Of a stretch of 64,000 nucleotides of DNA, positions 27,329 to 36,284 are shown in pieces. A program made the position numbers and the translations under genes. The stretch's first letter is position 1; each line of letters opens with the position of its first letter. The notes under the pieces are model-generated. The model did no database searches. It was not told the DNA's origin and saw only the letters and a list, made by a program, of their open reading frames with translations. Source of the DNA: Terriglobia bacterium (GTDB taxonomy: Bacteria; Acidobacteriota; Terriglobia; Bryobacterales; Bryobacteraceae); assembly GCA_020073445.1 (NCBI GenBank), contig JAIQFE010000017.1, positions 1-64,000 on the forward strand, written 5' to 3'.

Positions 27329-28824
27329 CGCGCGATCTCCTTCATCGAGGCAGGTGCGACGGCAAGCCTGCATTCTCCTCCAGTGGCCGAGTGAAAAACT
27401 GTGGCGACGGTTGCTTTCAAGTCGGCCTCCAAGCGAGCCCACTGGTCACCGTTTCGCCACTCGACATGGATCTCGTGGTCCGCGCTCGGCAATAGACGAA
27501 ACTCTCCCGCAAAGGCGGGATGCGTGTTGCGGAAGCGAATCAAATCGAAAAGCGCGGAGACGACAGGGCGCGTGATTTCGGAGTCGATCTCTCGTCGGCT
27601 GTAGTAGTGGCGGTTGATGTCGCGGCCAACACCGGTGCGGCGCAGCAGGTCCAGATCATTCTCGCCGGCCAGCAGTCCCACATAGTAGACCTGCGGGATC
27701 CCCGGCGCAAAAAACTGCAGTGCGCGGGCGATCAGGTACTCTTCATCGCGCCGCCCCAGGGCGTCATAGTAGGTGCAATTGACCTGATAGAGGTCCAGGT
27801 TGTTCGCGGCCTCCCCGGTTGCTTGGCGGCTCTGGCCATTGCTGCGCGCATGGATCGTCTCGACAAGATTGTCGATCTCCTCGGCCGTCAGCAATCCGGG
27901 CAGGATCTCAGCGCCTCTCCGATCCGGTCCAACGTCGATGACGCCGATGCCGTCGTGTGTGTCGAGAACCGTAATGCAGTTCCGGGGGCTGATGCTCAGC
28001 CAATGTTTCAGATGCGCGGTCGTGCGCGTGTTCAAAGCGTGGAGCACCAAAGGTGGCAGGGCGAAGTCATAAACCCAGTCGACTTGCTTCGCGATGTTGA
28101 TTTGATCCTGATGGTATGCGTGGATCTCCACCAATACTTCGATGTTCAGCGCGTGAGCCTGCGCCGTAAGTTCCGCGATGAAGTCGAACGACTCGGGAAT
28201 CATGAAGCAACTGGTGCCGGGTTTCTTGATCGCATAGCCTGCGGCGTCCAAACGAATCGCTCGAATCCCCGCAGCCTGAAACCCGTGCAAAATCTGATCC
28301 AGATAAGCGCGTCCCGCGGACGAGCGCACATCGATATCGATCTGTTCGGGAGTGAACGTCGTCCACAGCAGGCGTTCCGTGCCGTCATTCAATCGCACCT
28401 TCGTAAACGGCAGCCCCGGACGCGGGCGATAGATCTGGAGCAGATCGCTCTCCGAAGCTCCGTTGGGAAAGACGCGGCCGTAGGTCAGGAACAGGTCTGT
28501 GTAAGCGGAACGATCGCCGTGTTTCCGGAAGTCCTCAAATTGTGGCGAACGGCTCGAGACATGGTTGACGATCAGGTCGGCTACGAGGTCCCGGCCCTGG
28601 GCCAGCGCACGCACATCTTCCCACGAGCCGAGCCGAGAATCAGGTTGGGTGTGATCGATCGGATCGAAGCCGGCATCGGCGCCATCGATCGGCCAGTAGA
28701 AGGGCAGGAGATGCGCGCCGCCGAACAGCCCCCCGAACGGTCCCTGGAACAGGTCTTGGAGAGCGCGAAACCCGCCGCCCGATAAGCGGTCGACGTAGGT
28801 GATCAACTGGACCTGATTCCTCAT
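27325..28824 (-). CDS. Sucrose phosphorylase (GH13_18)
   Basis: The protein has 499 residues, the usual length for sucrose phosphorylase, which converts sucrose and phosphate into glucose-1-phosphate and fructose in the cytoplasm. The beginning MRNQVQLITYVDRL and the block HLLPFYWPIDGADAGFDPID are characteristic of the family. The catalytic set is visible: nucleophile aspartate in IRLDAAGYA, acid/base glutamate in EVLVEIHAYH and the stabilising aspartate in VLDTHDGIGV. The next upstream gene codes for a fructokinase that can take the fructose. Substrate alternatives within GH13_18, such as glucosylglycerate or sucrose-6-phosphate phosphorylase, cannot be excluded. Coupled on both sides by ATGA overlaps (28821-28824, 27325-27328). 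Confidence 0.88.
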   Translation of the reverse strand: MRNQVQLITYVDRLSGGGFRALQDLFQGPFGGLFGGAHLLPFYWPIDGADAGFDPIDHTQPDSRLGSWEDVRALAQGRDLVADLIVNHVSSRSPQFEDFRKHGDRSAYTDLFLTYGRVFPNGASESDLLQIYRPRPGLPFTKVRLNDGTERLLWTTFTPEQIDIDVRSSAGRAYLDQILHGFQAAGIRAIRLDAAGYAIKKPGTSCFMIPESFDFIAELTAQAHALNIEVLVEIHAYHQDQINIAKQVDWVYDFALPPLVLHALNTRTTAHLKHWLSISPRNCITVLDTHDGIGVIDVGPDRRGAEILPGLLTAEEIDNLVETIHARSNGQSRQATGEAANNLDLYQVNCTYYDALGRRDEEYLIARALQFFAPGIPQVYYVGLLAGENDLDLLRRTGVGRDINRHYYSRREIDSEITRPVVSALFDLIRFRNTHPAFAGEFRLLPSADHEIHVEWRNGDQWARLEADLKATVATVFHSATGGECRLAVAPASMKEIAR

Positions 28825-29750
28825 CCCAACTTCACAGCTTCCTCCAGGGTCCAGTCGGGAATGGCTCCATGTCGGCTGGCAACCAGAGCGCCAACGCGAT
28901 TCGCGAACGATGCGATTTCGGCCGCGGGCCAGTTCAGGCTGAGTCCGTGCATGAACGCGGCAGCGAAGGCGTCGCCGGCACCCACGGTATCGACGATCTC
29001 TATGGGGTGCACGGCCGCTTCGACGTAATGCCCACCGGCGAGAACGGCGCAACCGCGATCTCCCAGTGTGACCCCTACGGCCTGCCACCCGTAGCGTGCC
29101 GACCCTTCACGGCAGAACGCTTCGATGCTCAACGGGAGTTCCGAGAACTCGTGGACCCGCCGGAGTTCCTCCTCGTTGAGCTTAACCACATCGGCACTCT
29201 GCAGCAGTTCACAGACGAGTTTCGGGGAGTCGGATCCCGGGCGAAGGTTCAGATCGTAAAATTTCGCGGCCCCTCGCAAAGCGTGGAGAATCTGATGCAG
29301 CACGCTTTTGCCTGGATCGGTCGAAGCGAAGAGCGTGCCGTAATAAAACCATCCGTGCGCGTCTTGCTGGAGAAGATCGAGATCATGAGCCGAGAGATCG
29401 ACGGCATCATACGCCGCCGGCCGCTGAATCGTGAACTGCGTCACTCCGCCATGCCCGATCTGTACTTGAGCGGTCCCCGTGGGAAAGCGCGAAGTCTTTT
29501 GCAGAAAGCGAGTATCCAGATCCAGCGAAGCAATCATTTCCGCGGCCTGCTCGCCTGGTTCATCCGCACCCAGTGCGCTGATCAGGGTCACGGGATGGCC
29601 CAGCCGGCGCGCGTGAACGCCAAAGTTTAACGGGGCTCCGCCCAATCGCCTGGAATGCTCGAATAGATCCCACAGGACCTCACCCAGAACGGCCACGTGA
29701 GGCAGGGACGATCCGACCTGTAAAGACAGATTCTCTTTCTCGGTGCTCAC
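28821..29750 (-). CDS. PfkB-family fructokinase
   Basis: A 309-residue ribokinase-type sugar kinase. The front motif LGGAPLNFGVHARRLG is the sugar-binding glycine region and VDTVGAGDAFAAAFMHG contains the catalytic aspartate and anion hole. The start VLGEVLWDLFEH matches bacterial fructokinases. In this operon it most likely makes fructose-6-phosphate from the fructose released by sucrose phosphorylase; another ketose or ribose-like sugar is possible. It begins 34 bases after the regulator stop. Confidence 0.9.
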   Translation of the reverse strand: MSTEKENLSLQVGSSLPHVAVLGEVLWDLFEHSRRLGGAPLNFGVHARRLGHPVTLISALGADEPGEQAAEMIASLDLDTRFLQKTSRFPTGTAQVQIGHGGVTQFTIQRPAAYDAVDLSAHDLDLLQQDAHGWFYYGTLFASTDPGKSVLHQILHALRGAAKFYDLNLRPGSDSPKLVCELLQSADVVKLNEEELRRVHEFSELPLSIEAFCREGSARYGWQAVGVTLGDRGCAVLAGGHYVEAAVHPIEIVDTVGAGDAFAAAFMHGLSLNWPAAEIASFANRVGALVASRHGAIPDWTLEEAVKLG

Positions 29751-29784
29751 GCAACCGCCAGTATCGGGGTTCGGAGTACGGCTG

Positions 29785-30909
29785 TCAATCTCTTTCTCGT
29801 TTCATCTCTTTCTCTTTTCTGGCCCCGCACGAGTTCCTTACCACCAACTCAAAGTTCAGCAGGATGTCTCGCACCGGAAGCCTGGGCTCGCGCAGCCGGT
29901 CCAGCATGGCGCTGATCGCGACGGCGCCTATGCGGGAGCACGGCTGATGGATCGTAGTGAGCGGAACAGAGAGCAGGCTGGCGTACTTGACGTCGTCAAT
30001 GCCAACCATGCGCACCCTGTCCGGAACGCTCACCCGCAGCTCCTTCAGAGTCCGCAGCAGGCGAGCCGCGGTGAAGTCGTTCGCACAGACGAATCCATCG
30101 GGACGCAGCCGCGCCAGGATGTCCTTCACCTGCGCCCGATCATCTGGTTCGATCCGGCAAACGTGGCTTCCGAGAACAGGAGTCGCCGTCGCGACGGCTT
30201 CCTGGTAGCCGGCGGCGCGGGCGTCCACAGTCGGCGCCGAGCCCAGCCGGCCGACGAATACGGGACGCTTGCACCCGCTGCGGATCAGATGTCTCGTGAT
30301 CGCGTAGCCGGCTCGCCGGTTATCGATGCCGACCAGATCATAGCGGCTTCTTTCCGGGTACGACACCAAGTCGCGATCCAGAAGAACCACGGGAATCCCA
30401 GCCCGATCGAGCGCCTCCGCGATCGCGCGGTTGATGGCGTCTTTCTGCGGCGTCAACTCCAGCGGAGCGAAGAACACGCCGGACACTTTTTTTGTCACTA
30501 ACTGGCGGCATGCTTGGGAGGCCTGCTGTTCCATGTTGGCCTCGTCGCCGAACGAGCTGCCCCAGAGCAACACATGCTGGCTGCCGTGTTGGGCTTCCGC
30601 CATGCCCCGGCAGATCGGCTCAAAGATCTCGGTCCGCCCGAGCTCCGGGATCAGCAGCCCGAAGGTATAGCCGCGCGCTGCCGCATCGGCGCGTACGTAG
30701 CTTCCCGAGCCTGCGCGTCGCTCAATCAAACCCGCCAGCTGGAGTTCCCGGAGAGCGCGGTTCACGGTCGGCCTGGAGGCAGCGAAGGTCTTGACCAGCT
30801 CCGATTCGCTGGGGAGGCGATGTCCCGGTGGATAATGGCCGGATAGGATCCCGTCTGCCAGTGTTTGCCGGATAACCTCGTATTTCGGCAACGGTCCCGG
30901 TTGTGTCAC
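29785..30909 (-). CDS. AraR-type GntR/LacI regulator
   Basis: The 374-residue protein joins a GntR winged helix (residues about 8-70, LPSESELVKTFAASRPTVNRAL) to a LacI-like sugar-binding domain (about 80-360, with YTFGLLIPEL, GIPVVLLDRDLV, VFVGRLGSAPTVDARAAGY and VRMVGIDDVKYASLLSVPLTTI). This is the layout of AraR, which releases DNA when arabinose binds. It leads the sucrose/arabinofuranosidase operon and is divergent from the esterase operon. A frame from TTG 30945 exists, but that codon lies in the -35 of its own promoter; transcription should begin near 30910, right at the GTG at 30909, so the mRNA is probably leaderless. A repeated 11-bp site covers its -10 box, suggesting autorepression. 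Confidence 0.88.
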   Translation of the reverse strand: MTQPGPLPKYEVIRQTLADGILSGHYPPGHRLPSESELVKTFAASRPTVNRALRELQLAGLIERRAGSGSYVRADAAARGYTFGLLIPELGRTEIFEPICRGMAEAQHGSQHVLLWGSSFGDEANMEQQASQACRQLVTKKVSGVFFAPLELTPQKDAINRAIAEALDRAGIPVVLLDRDLVSYPERSRYDLVGIDNRRAGYAITRHLIRSGCKRPVFVGRLGSAPTVDARAAGYQEAVATATPVLGSHVCRIEPDDRAQVKDILARLRPDGFVCANDFTAARLLRTLKELRVSVPDRVRMVGIDDVKYASLLSVPLTTIHQPCSRIGAVAISAMLDRLREPRLPVRDILLNFELVVRNSCGARKEKEMKRERD

Positions 30910-30916
30910 AAATCTG

Positions 30917-30945
30917 ATAATACAGGTTGACCGTTTCCCCGGCAA
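30917..30945 (-). promoter_or_regulatory. Promoter of the regulator/sucrose operon
   Basis: On the reverse strand TTGCCG (30945-30940), a 17-base spacer and TATTAT (30922-30917) form a good sigma-70 promoter. The predicted transcript starts next to the GTG at 30909, so no ribosome site is expected. Confidence 0.6.
30919..30929 (+). promoter_or_regulatory. Candidate operator copy 1 (AATACAGGTTG)
   Basis: The 11-base word recurs exactly at 31025-31035. This copy overlaps the -10 element of the reverse promoter and lies just upstream of the -35 of the forward promoter, so a protein bound here could act on both. Confidence 0.5.
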
Positions 30946-30950
30946 CCGGC

Positions 30951-30979
30951 TTGACTTGTCGTTGAGGCCGGTTTATATT
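30951..30979 (+). promoter_or_regulatory. Promoter of the esterase operon
   Basis: TTGACT at 30951-30956, a 17-base spacer and TATATT at 30974-30979 make a strong sigma-70 promoter. Transcription should start near 30986, 70 bases before the SGNH start. Confidence 0.65.
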
Positions 30980-31024
30980 GCCATCTGCTGGGTCCGATCT
31001 GACCGTCTTCATCGGCTACTTGTC

Positions 31025-31035
31025 AATACAGGTTG
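31025..31035 (+). promoter_or_regulatory. Candidate operator copy 2 (AATACAGGTTG)
   Basis: This second exact copy is 106 bases (about ten helix turns) from copy 1 and lies within the esterase leader, as a roadblock or loop site. In context TTGTCAATACAG resembles the TTGTnnnnACAA half-sites known for AraR. Confidence 0.5.
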
Positions 31036-31055
31036 TGGACTCCGGCTCTTGCCTT

Positions 31056-31883
31056 ATGACAACTCGACCACTCCTCTTCCTTTCCGCATTGGCATGGGCG
31101 GCGATCCCCGCCGGAGCGCAGATAGCCGAAGAGTTTAATCCTCCTCGTGCGAACTGCTGTCTCATCAACAACGCGCGAGCGCTTGCCGACCAGTTGCAGG
31201 ACTGGAATCAACTGAGCCGTTATCACCAGGCCAACCAGCAGCTGAAGAAGCAGGCGGCGCCTGCCAATCGAGTGGTCTTCATGGGCGACTCGATTACCGA
31301 CTTCTGGAACCTGGAAGAATCCTTTCCGGGCAAGCCATACGTGAACCGCGGCATCGGTGGCCAGACGACGCCGCAGATGCTGGTCCGCATGTATCCCGAC
31401 GTCATCGAGTTGAAGCCTGCCGCGATGGTGGTGCTGGCCGGCACCAATGACGTTGCCCGGAACACGGGCCCCGAAACCGCGGAAATGATCCAGCAGAACA
31501 TCATGGCTATGACCGAGCTGGCGCAGCACCACGGAATCAAAGTTGTCCTGTGCTCGGTTCTGCCGGTGAGCGATTATCCATACCAGCGCTCGCAAAACGC
31601 GCCGACTGCACCCGCGGGTGCCGGAAGGGGCGGTCCTCCGCGCATCGCCGCCAAGATGACCGACAGTCATCCGGCGGGCGACATCCTGAAGCTGAATGCC
31701 TGGATGAAGGACTACGCCGTGAAGGTCGGGGCCGTCTATGTGGACTATTTCAGCGTGACCGTGGATGAGCGGGGCTGGCTCAAGGACGCTTTGTCCTCGG
31801 ATGGCCTGCATCCCAACGCCGAAGGCTACAAGGCGATGACGGCCGCGGTCGTCCCCGCGATTCAGAAGGCTCTTGGACAATGA
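31056..31883 (+). CDS. Secreted SGNH/GDSL esterase
   Basis: This 275-residue protein has a Sec signal (LLFLSALAWAAIPAGAQ) and all SGNH blocks: block I VVFMGDSITDFWN with the catalytic serine, block II NRGIGGQTT with glycine, block III AGTNDVARN with asparagine, and block V SSDGLHPNAEGY with aspartate and histidine. Relatives remove acetyl groups from xylan, pectin or peptidoglycan. It is the first gene of the esterase operon and overlaps the next gene by ATGA (31880-31883). The ATG at 31056 was chosen because it begins the signal peptide. Confidence 0.9.
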   Translation: MTTRPLLFLSALAWAAIPAGAQIAEEFNPPRANCCLINNARALADQLQDWNQLSRYHQANQQLKKQAAPANRVVFMGDSITDFWNLEESFPGKPYVNRGIGGQTTPQMLVRMYPDVIELKPAAMVVLAGTNDVARNTGPETAEMIQQNIMAMTELAQHHGIKVVLCSVLPVSDYPYQRSQNAPTAPAGAGRGGPPRIAAKMTDSHPAGDILKLNAWMKDYAVKVGAVYVDYFSVTVDERGWLKDALSSDGLHPNAEGYKAMTAAVVPAIQKALGQ

Positions 31884-33130
31884 CTCAGCGCAAACTCGTA
31901 GCTGTAACCATCGCGGCTATGGGCGCCGTGGCGATGCTTCCGGCGCAGACCGCGCTAGACGGTTGGGTAACCACCTGGACCACGGCTCAGCAGCTTATCG
32001 CCCCTACCGGTCCTCCGCGGCCGGCCCGGCAGAAAGGTCCCGAGGCGTCGAATTTGCCGGCATCGCTGGCCGACCAAACGGTTCGGATGGTGGCGCATGT
32101 CAGCGTGGGCGGACGCCGCGTTCGCGTGGAACTGTCGAACATGCTGAACGCGCAGCCACTCGAGATCGAAGCCGCACATGTGGCAACAGCCAAGGCCGGC
32201 GGAGAGATCGCCGACGAGACGGATCGCGTTCTTAAGTTCGGAGGAAGCGCATCCTTCACGATTCCCCCAGGAGCGATCGCGGTCAGCGACCCCGTGGATC
32301 TTGAGGTTGCCCCGCTTTCGGACCTCGCGGTCTCGCTGTATCTCCCCCGCGACACCGGTGCTCCCGCTAACCACACGGTCGGATTGCACACAGCCTATAT
32401 CTCGAAAGGGAACGTAACGGGTTCGCGAAGCATGCCTGAACCCGCGACCATGTTCGCGTACGCCTGGCTGGCCGGTATCGACGTCGCTGCGCCGCGCGAT
32501 GCGTATACGGTGGTCGCGTTGGGCGATTCGATCACCGATGGCTTCGCGACAACGCGGGATGCCGATATGGCCTGGCCTACGCTGCTCGCCAAGCGACTGA
32601 AGGAGAACAAGTCCACCCAACACGTCGCAGTCGTGAACCAAGGCATCTCCGGCAACCAGGTGCTGCGCGACGGCGCAGGCATCAGTGCACTGGCGCGACT
32701 CGATCGGGATGTCCTCACTCGCCCCGGCGTGAAGTGGGTGATCCTGCTCGAAGGTATCAATGACATCAACATCCGCACCAGGCCGGGTGGAGCGAACCCT
32801 TTGACTGCCGAAGAACTGATTGGCGGATACAAGCAAATCATTGAACGCTGTCATGCGCAGGGCATCCGGGTGATAGGAGCCACGCTCACTCCCGCAGAGG
32901 GCGTCCCGACTTACTCCGAGCATGGCGAAGAGGTTCGGGTGGCGGTGAACACCTGGATCCGGGCGAAGGGGAATTTCGATGCGGTGGTCGACCTGGATGC
33001 GGTTCTGCGCGATGCGCAGCATCCGGCCAAGCTGAAGGCCGAAGGGGATTCCGGCGACCACATCCATCCCAACGACGCCGGCAATCAAAAAATGGCCGAC
33101 GCATTCGACCTCGGAGTGTTTAAGCAGTGA
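31880..33130 (+). CDS. Secreted two-domain SGNH/GDSL hydrolase
   Basis: The 416-residue protein has a Sec signal, then a beta-rich N-terminal part (residues about 30-190; VRMVAHVSVGGRRVRVELSN) and a C-terminal SGNH domain with VVALGDSITDGFATT, NQGISGNQVLRDG, LLEGINDINIR and GDHIHPNDAGNQKMADAF. The layout is that of larger GDSL esterases seen in plant-polymer clusters. Natural substrates are unknown; acetylated polysaccharide is likely from context. It ends 35 bases before the ATG of the tannase-type gene. Confidence 0.9.
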   Translation: MTQRKLVAVTIAAMGAVAMLPAQTALDGWVTTWTTAQQLIAPTGPPRPARQKGPEASNLPASLADQTVRMVAHVSVGGRRVRVELSNMLNAQPLEIEAAHVATAKAGGEIADETDRVLKFGGSASFTIPPGAIAVSDPVDLEVAPLSDLAVSLYLPRDTGAPANHTVGLHTAYISKGNVTGSRSMPEPATMFAYAWLAGIDVAAPRDAYTVVALGDSITDGFATTRDADMAWPTLLAKRLKENKSTQHVAVVNQGISGNQVLRDGAGISALARLDRDVLTRPGVKWVILLEGINDINIRTRPGGANPLTAEELIGGYKQIIERCHAQGIRVIGATLTPAEGVPTYSEHGEEVRVAVNTWIRAKGNFDAVVDLDAVLRDAQHPAKLKAEGDSGDHIHPNDAGNQKMADAFDLGVFKQ

Positions 33131-33165
33131 AGTCCGCCTGTTGTTCCAGAAATGAGAGTGTACCG

Positions 33166-34701
33166 ATGAAATTTATCTTCTTCCTTATTGCAGCCGCGAC
33201 GAGCTTCGCCCAGACGGCGAAGCAGTGCGCGGATCTATCCAGGTTCCAGATGCCGGGCGCGACCATCGAGATCACTCGGGCCGAGATGGTGGCTGCGGGA
33301 CAAGCTCCCGGCGGACGCGGAGGCCCCGGTCCGATGCTGCCGGCGCATTGCCGCGTGAATGGCATCGTCGACAAGCGCACGGGTGCGGACGGCAAGACAT
33401 ACGGCATTCGCTTCGCGGTGGCGCTGCCGGAAAATTGGAACGGCAACTTTCTGCAACAAGGCGGCGGCGGCCTGAACGGAACCGTCGGAGAGCCGATCGG
33501 TAACCAGGCCGTTGGCGACAAAGTGGCCCTGGCGCGCGGTTTTGCGGTCGTCAGCAGCGACACGGGACACCAAAGCAGCGGCGGCGGTTTCGACGGTAGC
33601 TTCATGCAGGACCAACAGGCCGCAATCGATTTCGAGTTCATGGCGATCGGGCGGCTGACGGTGCTCGCCAAGCAGATCATCGCAGCGTACTATGGCAAGC
33701 CGCCTGCACATTCCTACTACGTGGGATGTTCGACCGGTGGACGCGAGGCGATGCTGATGTCGCAGCGCTATCCGCTGTACTTCGACGGGATCGTGGTGGG
33801 TTCGCCCGCCATGCGCACGGGCCATTCGAACCTGGCTACGCGCACTGTGACCGTCGCCTTGAACTCAGTCGCGCCCAAGGACGCGAGCGGAAAGCCGGGA
33901 CCCGCGCTTTCCGACAGCGAGAAGAAAGCCTTTATCGCAAAACTGCTCGACGCCTGCGATGCGCGCGACGGCGTGAAGGACGGCATGATCTTCGACCCGG
34001 CAGGCTGCACCTTCCGGCCTCGCGATCTCCAATGCGCGGGCGCGAAAGCGGACGGGTGTTTGTCGCCGGAGCAGGTGGCCGCCATTGAAAAAGGTTTTGC
34101 GGGTCCCAAGGACTCGCGCGGCCGGCAGGTTTATCCCGGCTGGTTCTACGACACGGGACTTACGGCGCAGGGCGGTGGGATTCCCGGCTTGCTGAATCCC
34201 GGCCCCAGCCCCGTCGGTGGTCCCACCGTGGCCACAACTCAGGACGTGGATGCGGACGCCGCGACGGTGGAGAACAATCCGGTGTCGCGCATCGGCGACA
34301 GCTACACCTGGGTGAACCTCAACAGCTTCTCCTCGCACGGCGGAAAGTTGATCTTCTACCACGGGGTGAGCGACCCGTGGTTTTCCGCCAAAGACACCAT
34401 CGATTACTACCAGCGAATGACGGCCGCCAACGGTGGCGCGTCGAAAGTTACGGATTGGAGCCGTTTGTTTCTTTCGCCGGGCATGGGCCACTGCGGCGGC
34501 GGCAGCGCGACGCTCGATAGCTTCGACATGCTGAGCACGGCGGTGAATTGGGTGGAGAAGGGCCAGGCTCCCAAATCGGTTATGGCTACTGGACGGGCAT
34601 TTCCGGGGCGTAGCCGTCCCCTGTGCGCCCATCCCGCGCATGCGCAATACAACGGCTCGGGCAATCCGGAAGACGGCGCGAACTACTCCTGCCGTCAGTA
34701 A
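33166..34701 (+). CDS. Tannase/feruloyl esterase, classical CS-D-HC type
   Basis: A 511-residue exported member of the tannase family (Sec signal MKFIFFLIAAATSFAQ). The nucleophile elbow is YYVGCSTGGREAMLMSQRYP, with a cysteine right before the catalytic serine. The histidine region is SPGMGHCGGG, with cysteine right after the histidine. These two cysteines form the disulfide of the CS-D-HC motif that holds the active site of feruloyl esterases and tannases. The lid domain carries further cysteine pairs (DACDARDGVKDGMIFDPAGC). It probably cleaves ferulic or gallic esters. The ATG at 33166 begins the signal and has GAGAG upstream; the frame from 33127 was not used. Confidence 0.92.
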   Translation: MKFIFFLIAAATSFAQTAKQCADLSRFQMPGATIEITRAEMVAAGQAPGGRGGPGPMLPAHCRVNGIVDKRTGADGKTYGIRFAVALPENWNGNFLQQGGGGLNGTVGEPIGNQAVGDKVALARGFAVVSSDTGHQSSGGGFDGSFMQDQQAAIDFEFMAIGRLTVLAKQIIAAYYGKPPAHSYYVGCSTGGREAMLMSQRYPLYFDGIVVGSPAMRTGHSNLATRTVTVALNSVAPKDASGKPGPALSDSEKKAFIAKLLDACDARDGVKDGMIFDPAGCTFRPRDLQCAGAKADGCLSPEQVAAIEKGFAGPKDSRGRQVYPGWFYDTGLTAQGGGIPGLLNPGPSPVGGPTVATTQDVDADAATVENNPVSRIGDSYTWVNLNSFSSHGGKLIFYHGVSDPWFSAKDTIDYYQRMTAANGGASKVTDWSRLFLSPGMGHCGGGSATLDSFDMLSTAVNWVEKGQAPKSVMATGRAFPGRSRPLCAHPAHAQYNGSGNPEDGANYSCRQ

Positions 34702-34718
34702 CAAAGGAAGGAACCAGC

Positions 34719-36275
34719 ATGAAATCCATCAAAGAACTACGCACTTTGAGTTGCGTTCTGTGCCTGGGGCAAGCCTTGTTACCACTCCTCTTCGCGCAGT
34801 CGCAGGCAAAAGCCGCGGGGTCTGATCCGATCGTCACCATCAGCACCGGCCAGCTTCGCGGCAGCCTCACGTCGAATGGCGGAGCCGTGTTCAAGAACAT
34901 TCCTTTCGCGCAACCTCCGGTCGGCCAGCTGCGCTGGCGGGAACCGCTTCCGGCGAAAGCCTGGACCGGTGTCCGTGATGCGACCGCTTTCGGGCCGATG
35001 TGCAATCAGAACGACAACAAGTCGATGCCCCACAGCGAAGACTGCCTGCAGCTGAACGTGTGGACGACGAAGTGGCCCCAGACATCGCCGGTTCCCGTCA
35101 TGGTCTGGATCCACGGTGGAGGGAACACCGCCGGATCGGGAGTGGAAGCTCTGTTCAACGGTGAAGTTCTCGCCCGCCACGGCGTGGTGGTGGTGAACGT
35201 CAATTACCGGTTGGGCATCTTTGGCTTCTTTGCGCATCCTGGGCTGACCAAAGAGTCTCCCCATCATGCCGCCGGAAACTACGGGCTGGCCGATCAGATT
35301 GTGGCCTTGCACTGGGTGCGGGACAACATCGCCAAGTTCGGCGGCGATCCCAAGAATGTCACTATCTTCGGCGAGTCGGCTGGCGCTGGAGATGTCAATG
35401 CGCTGATCGCTTCCCCTCTGACGAAGGGACTGTTCGTGAGAGTGATCGCACAAAGCGGCCCGGCAGGCGCGGGACTTGCACTGGCAGACGCGGAAAGGAG
35501 AGGCGTGGACTTCGCCGCTAGCCTGGGCTTCACCGGCGACGATGCGCTGGCCAAGCTGCGCGGGCTTCCCGAAACAGAGTTGATCGTGAAGAGCGCACGG
35601 GCAGGCTTGGGAATCACCGTAGACGGCTGGGTGCTTCAGGAGCCGGCCACCAAGATTTACGCCCAGGGCCGCGAGCAAAAGGTGGCGTTGCTGATAGGCA
35701 ACAATTCCCAGGAGATGCAGCCGCGCGGCGCGCCTGGCGATATCCGCCAGATGATTTCGCAACGCTACGGCCCCCTCGCCGATCGTGCACTAGCGGCGTA
35801 CGGAGTGAACGGCGCGAACGATCCCCAGCCCGATCCCGAGAATGGAAGCGTGATGTTGCAGTTCACCACGGATAATTCGTTCCGCTGCGGCACGGTTCAG
35901 GAACTGATCTGGCACACCGCCGCGAAGAATACCGGCTACGAGTACCAGTTCTCGCGCACCGTGCACGGCCAGGAGGCGCTGGGCGCACCGCATGCGTCTG
36001 AGATTCCGTTTATCTTCGGCACGCTGCCCGTTTGGCAAAACATGCGGAAATACAACGATTCGGATCAGCAGTACGCGCCGCAGATGCAGGAATACTGGAC
36101 CAACTTCGCCAAGACCGGCGATCCCAACGGCGGAAAGCTGGTGAAATGGCCGAAGTTCGATGCGGCCGCGCGCGCATATATCGACTTCACCGATTCCGGC
36201 CCGGTGGCCAAAGAAGGCCTGCGGCGGCAGGCGTGCGATGTGTTTATGGAGAATCAGAAACGCCAGGGTCTGTAG
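34719..36275 (+). CDS. Type-B carboxylesterase, secreted
   Basis: This 518-residue protein has a signal peptide and the type-B carboxylesterase/lipase layout. It shows GGAVFKNIPFAQPPVGQLRW, the disulfide and EDCLQLNVW signature, the oxyanion hole MVWIHGGGNTAGSG, the nucleophile VTIFGESAGAGD, and the histidine in GAPHASEIPFIFG. Members hydrolyse carboxylic esters broadly. AAAGGAAGGAACC precedes the ATG; the frame from 34623 is rejected because it lies inside the tannase gene. It is fourth in the esterase operon. Confidence 0.9.
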   Translation: MKSIKELRTLSCVLCLGQALLPLLFAQSQAKAAGSDPIVTISTGQLRGSLTSNGGAVFKNIPFAQPPVGQLRWREPLPAKAWTGVRDATAFGPMCNQNDNKSMPHSEDCLQLNVWTTKWPQTSPVPVMVWIHGGGNTAGSGVEALFNGEVLARHGVVVVNVNYRLGIFGFFAHPGLTKESPHHAAGNYGLADQIVALHWVRDNIAKFGGDPKNVTIFGESAGAGDVNALIASPLTKGLFVRVIAQSGPAGAGLALADAERRGVDFAASLGFTGDDALAKLRGLPETELIVKSARAGLGITVDGWVLQEPATKIYAQGREQKVALLIGNNSQEMQPRGAPGDIRQMISQRYGPLADRALAAYGVNGANDPQPDPENGSVMLQFTTDNSFRCGTVQELIWHTAAKNTGYEYQFSRTVHGQEALGAPHASEIPFIFGTLPVWQNMRKYNDSDQQYAPQMQEYWTNFAKTGDPNGGKLVKWPKFDAAARAYIDFTDSGPVAKEGLRRQACDVFMENQKRQGL

Positions 36276-36284
36276 GGCAAAACC

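Noticed and set aside
27520-28785. A 421-residue forward frame opposite sucrose phosphorylase
   Set aside because: The reverse gene has all GH13_18 catalytic residues and operon coupling; the forward frame has no motif.
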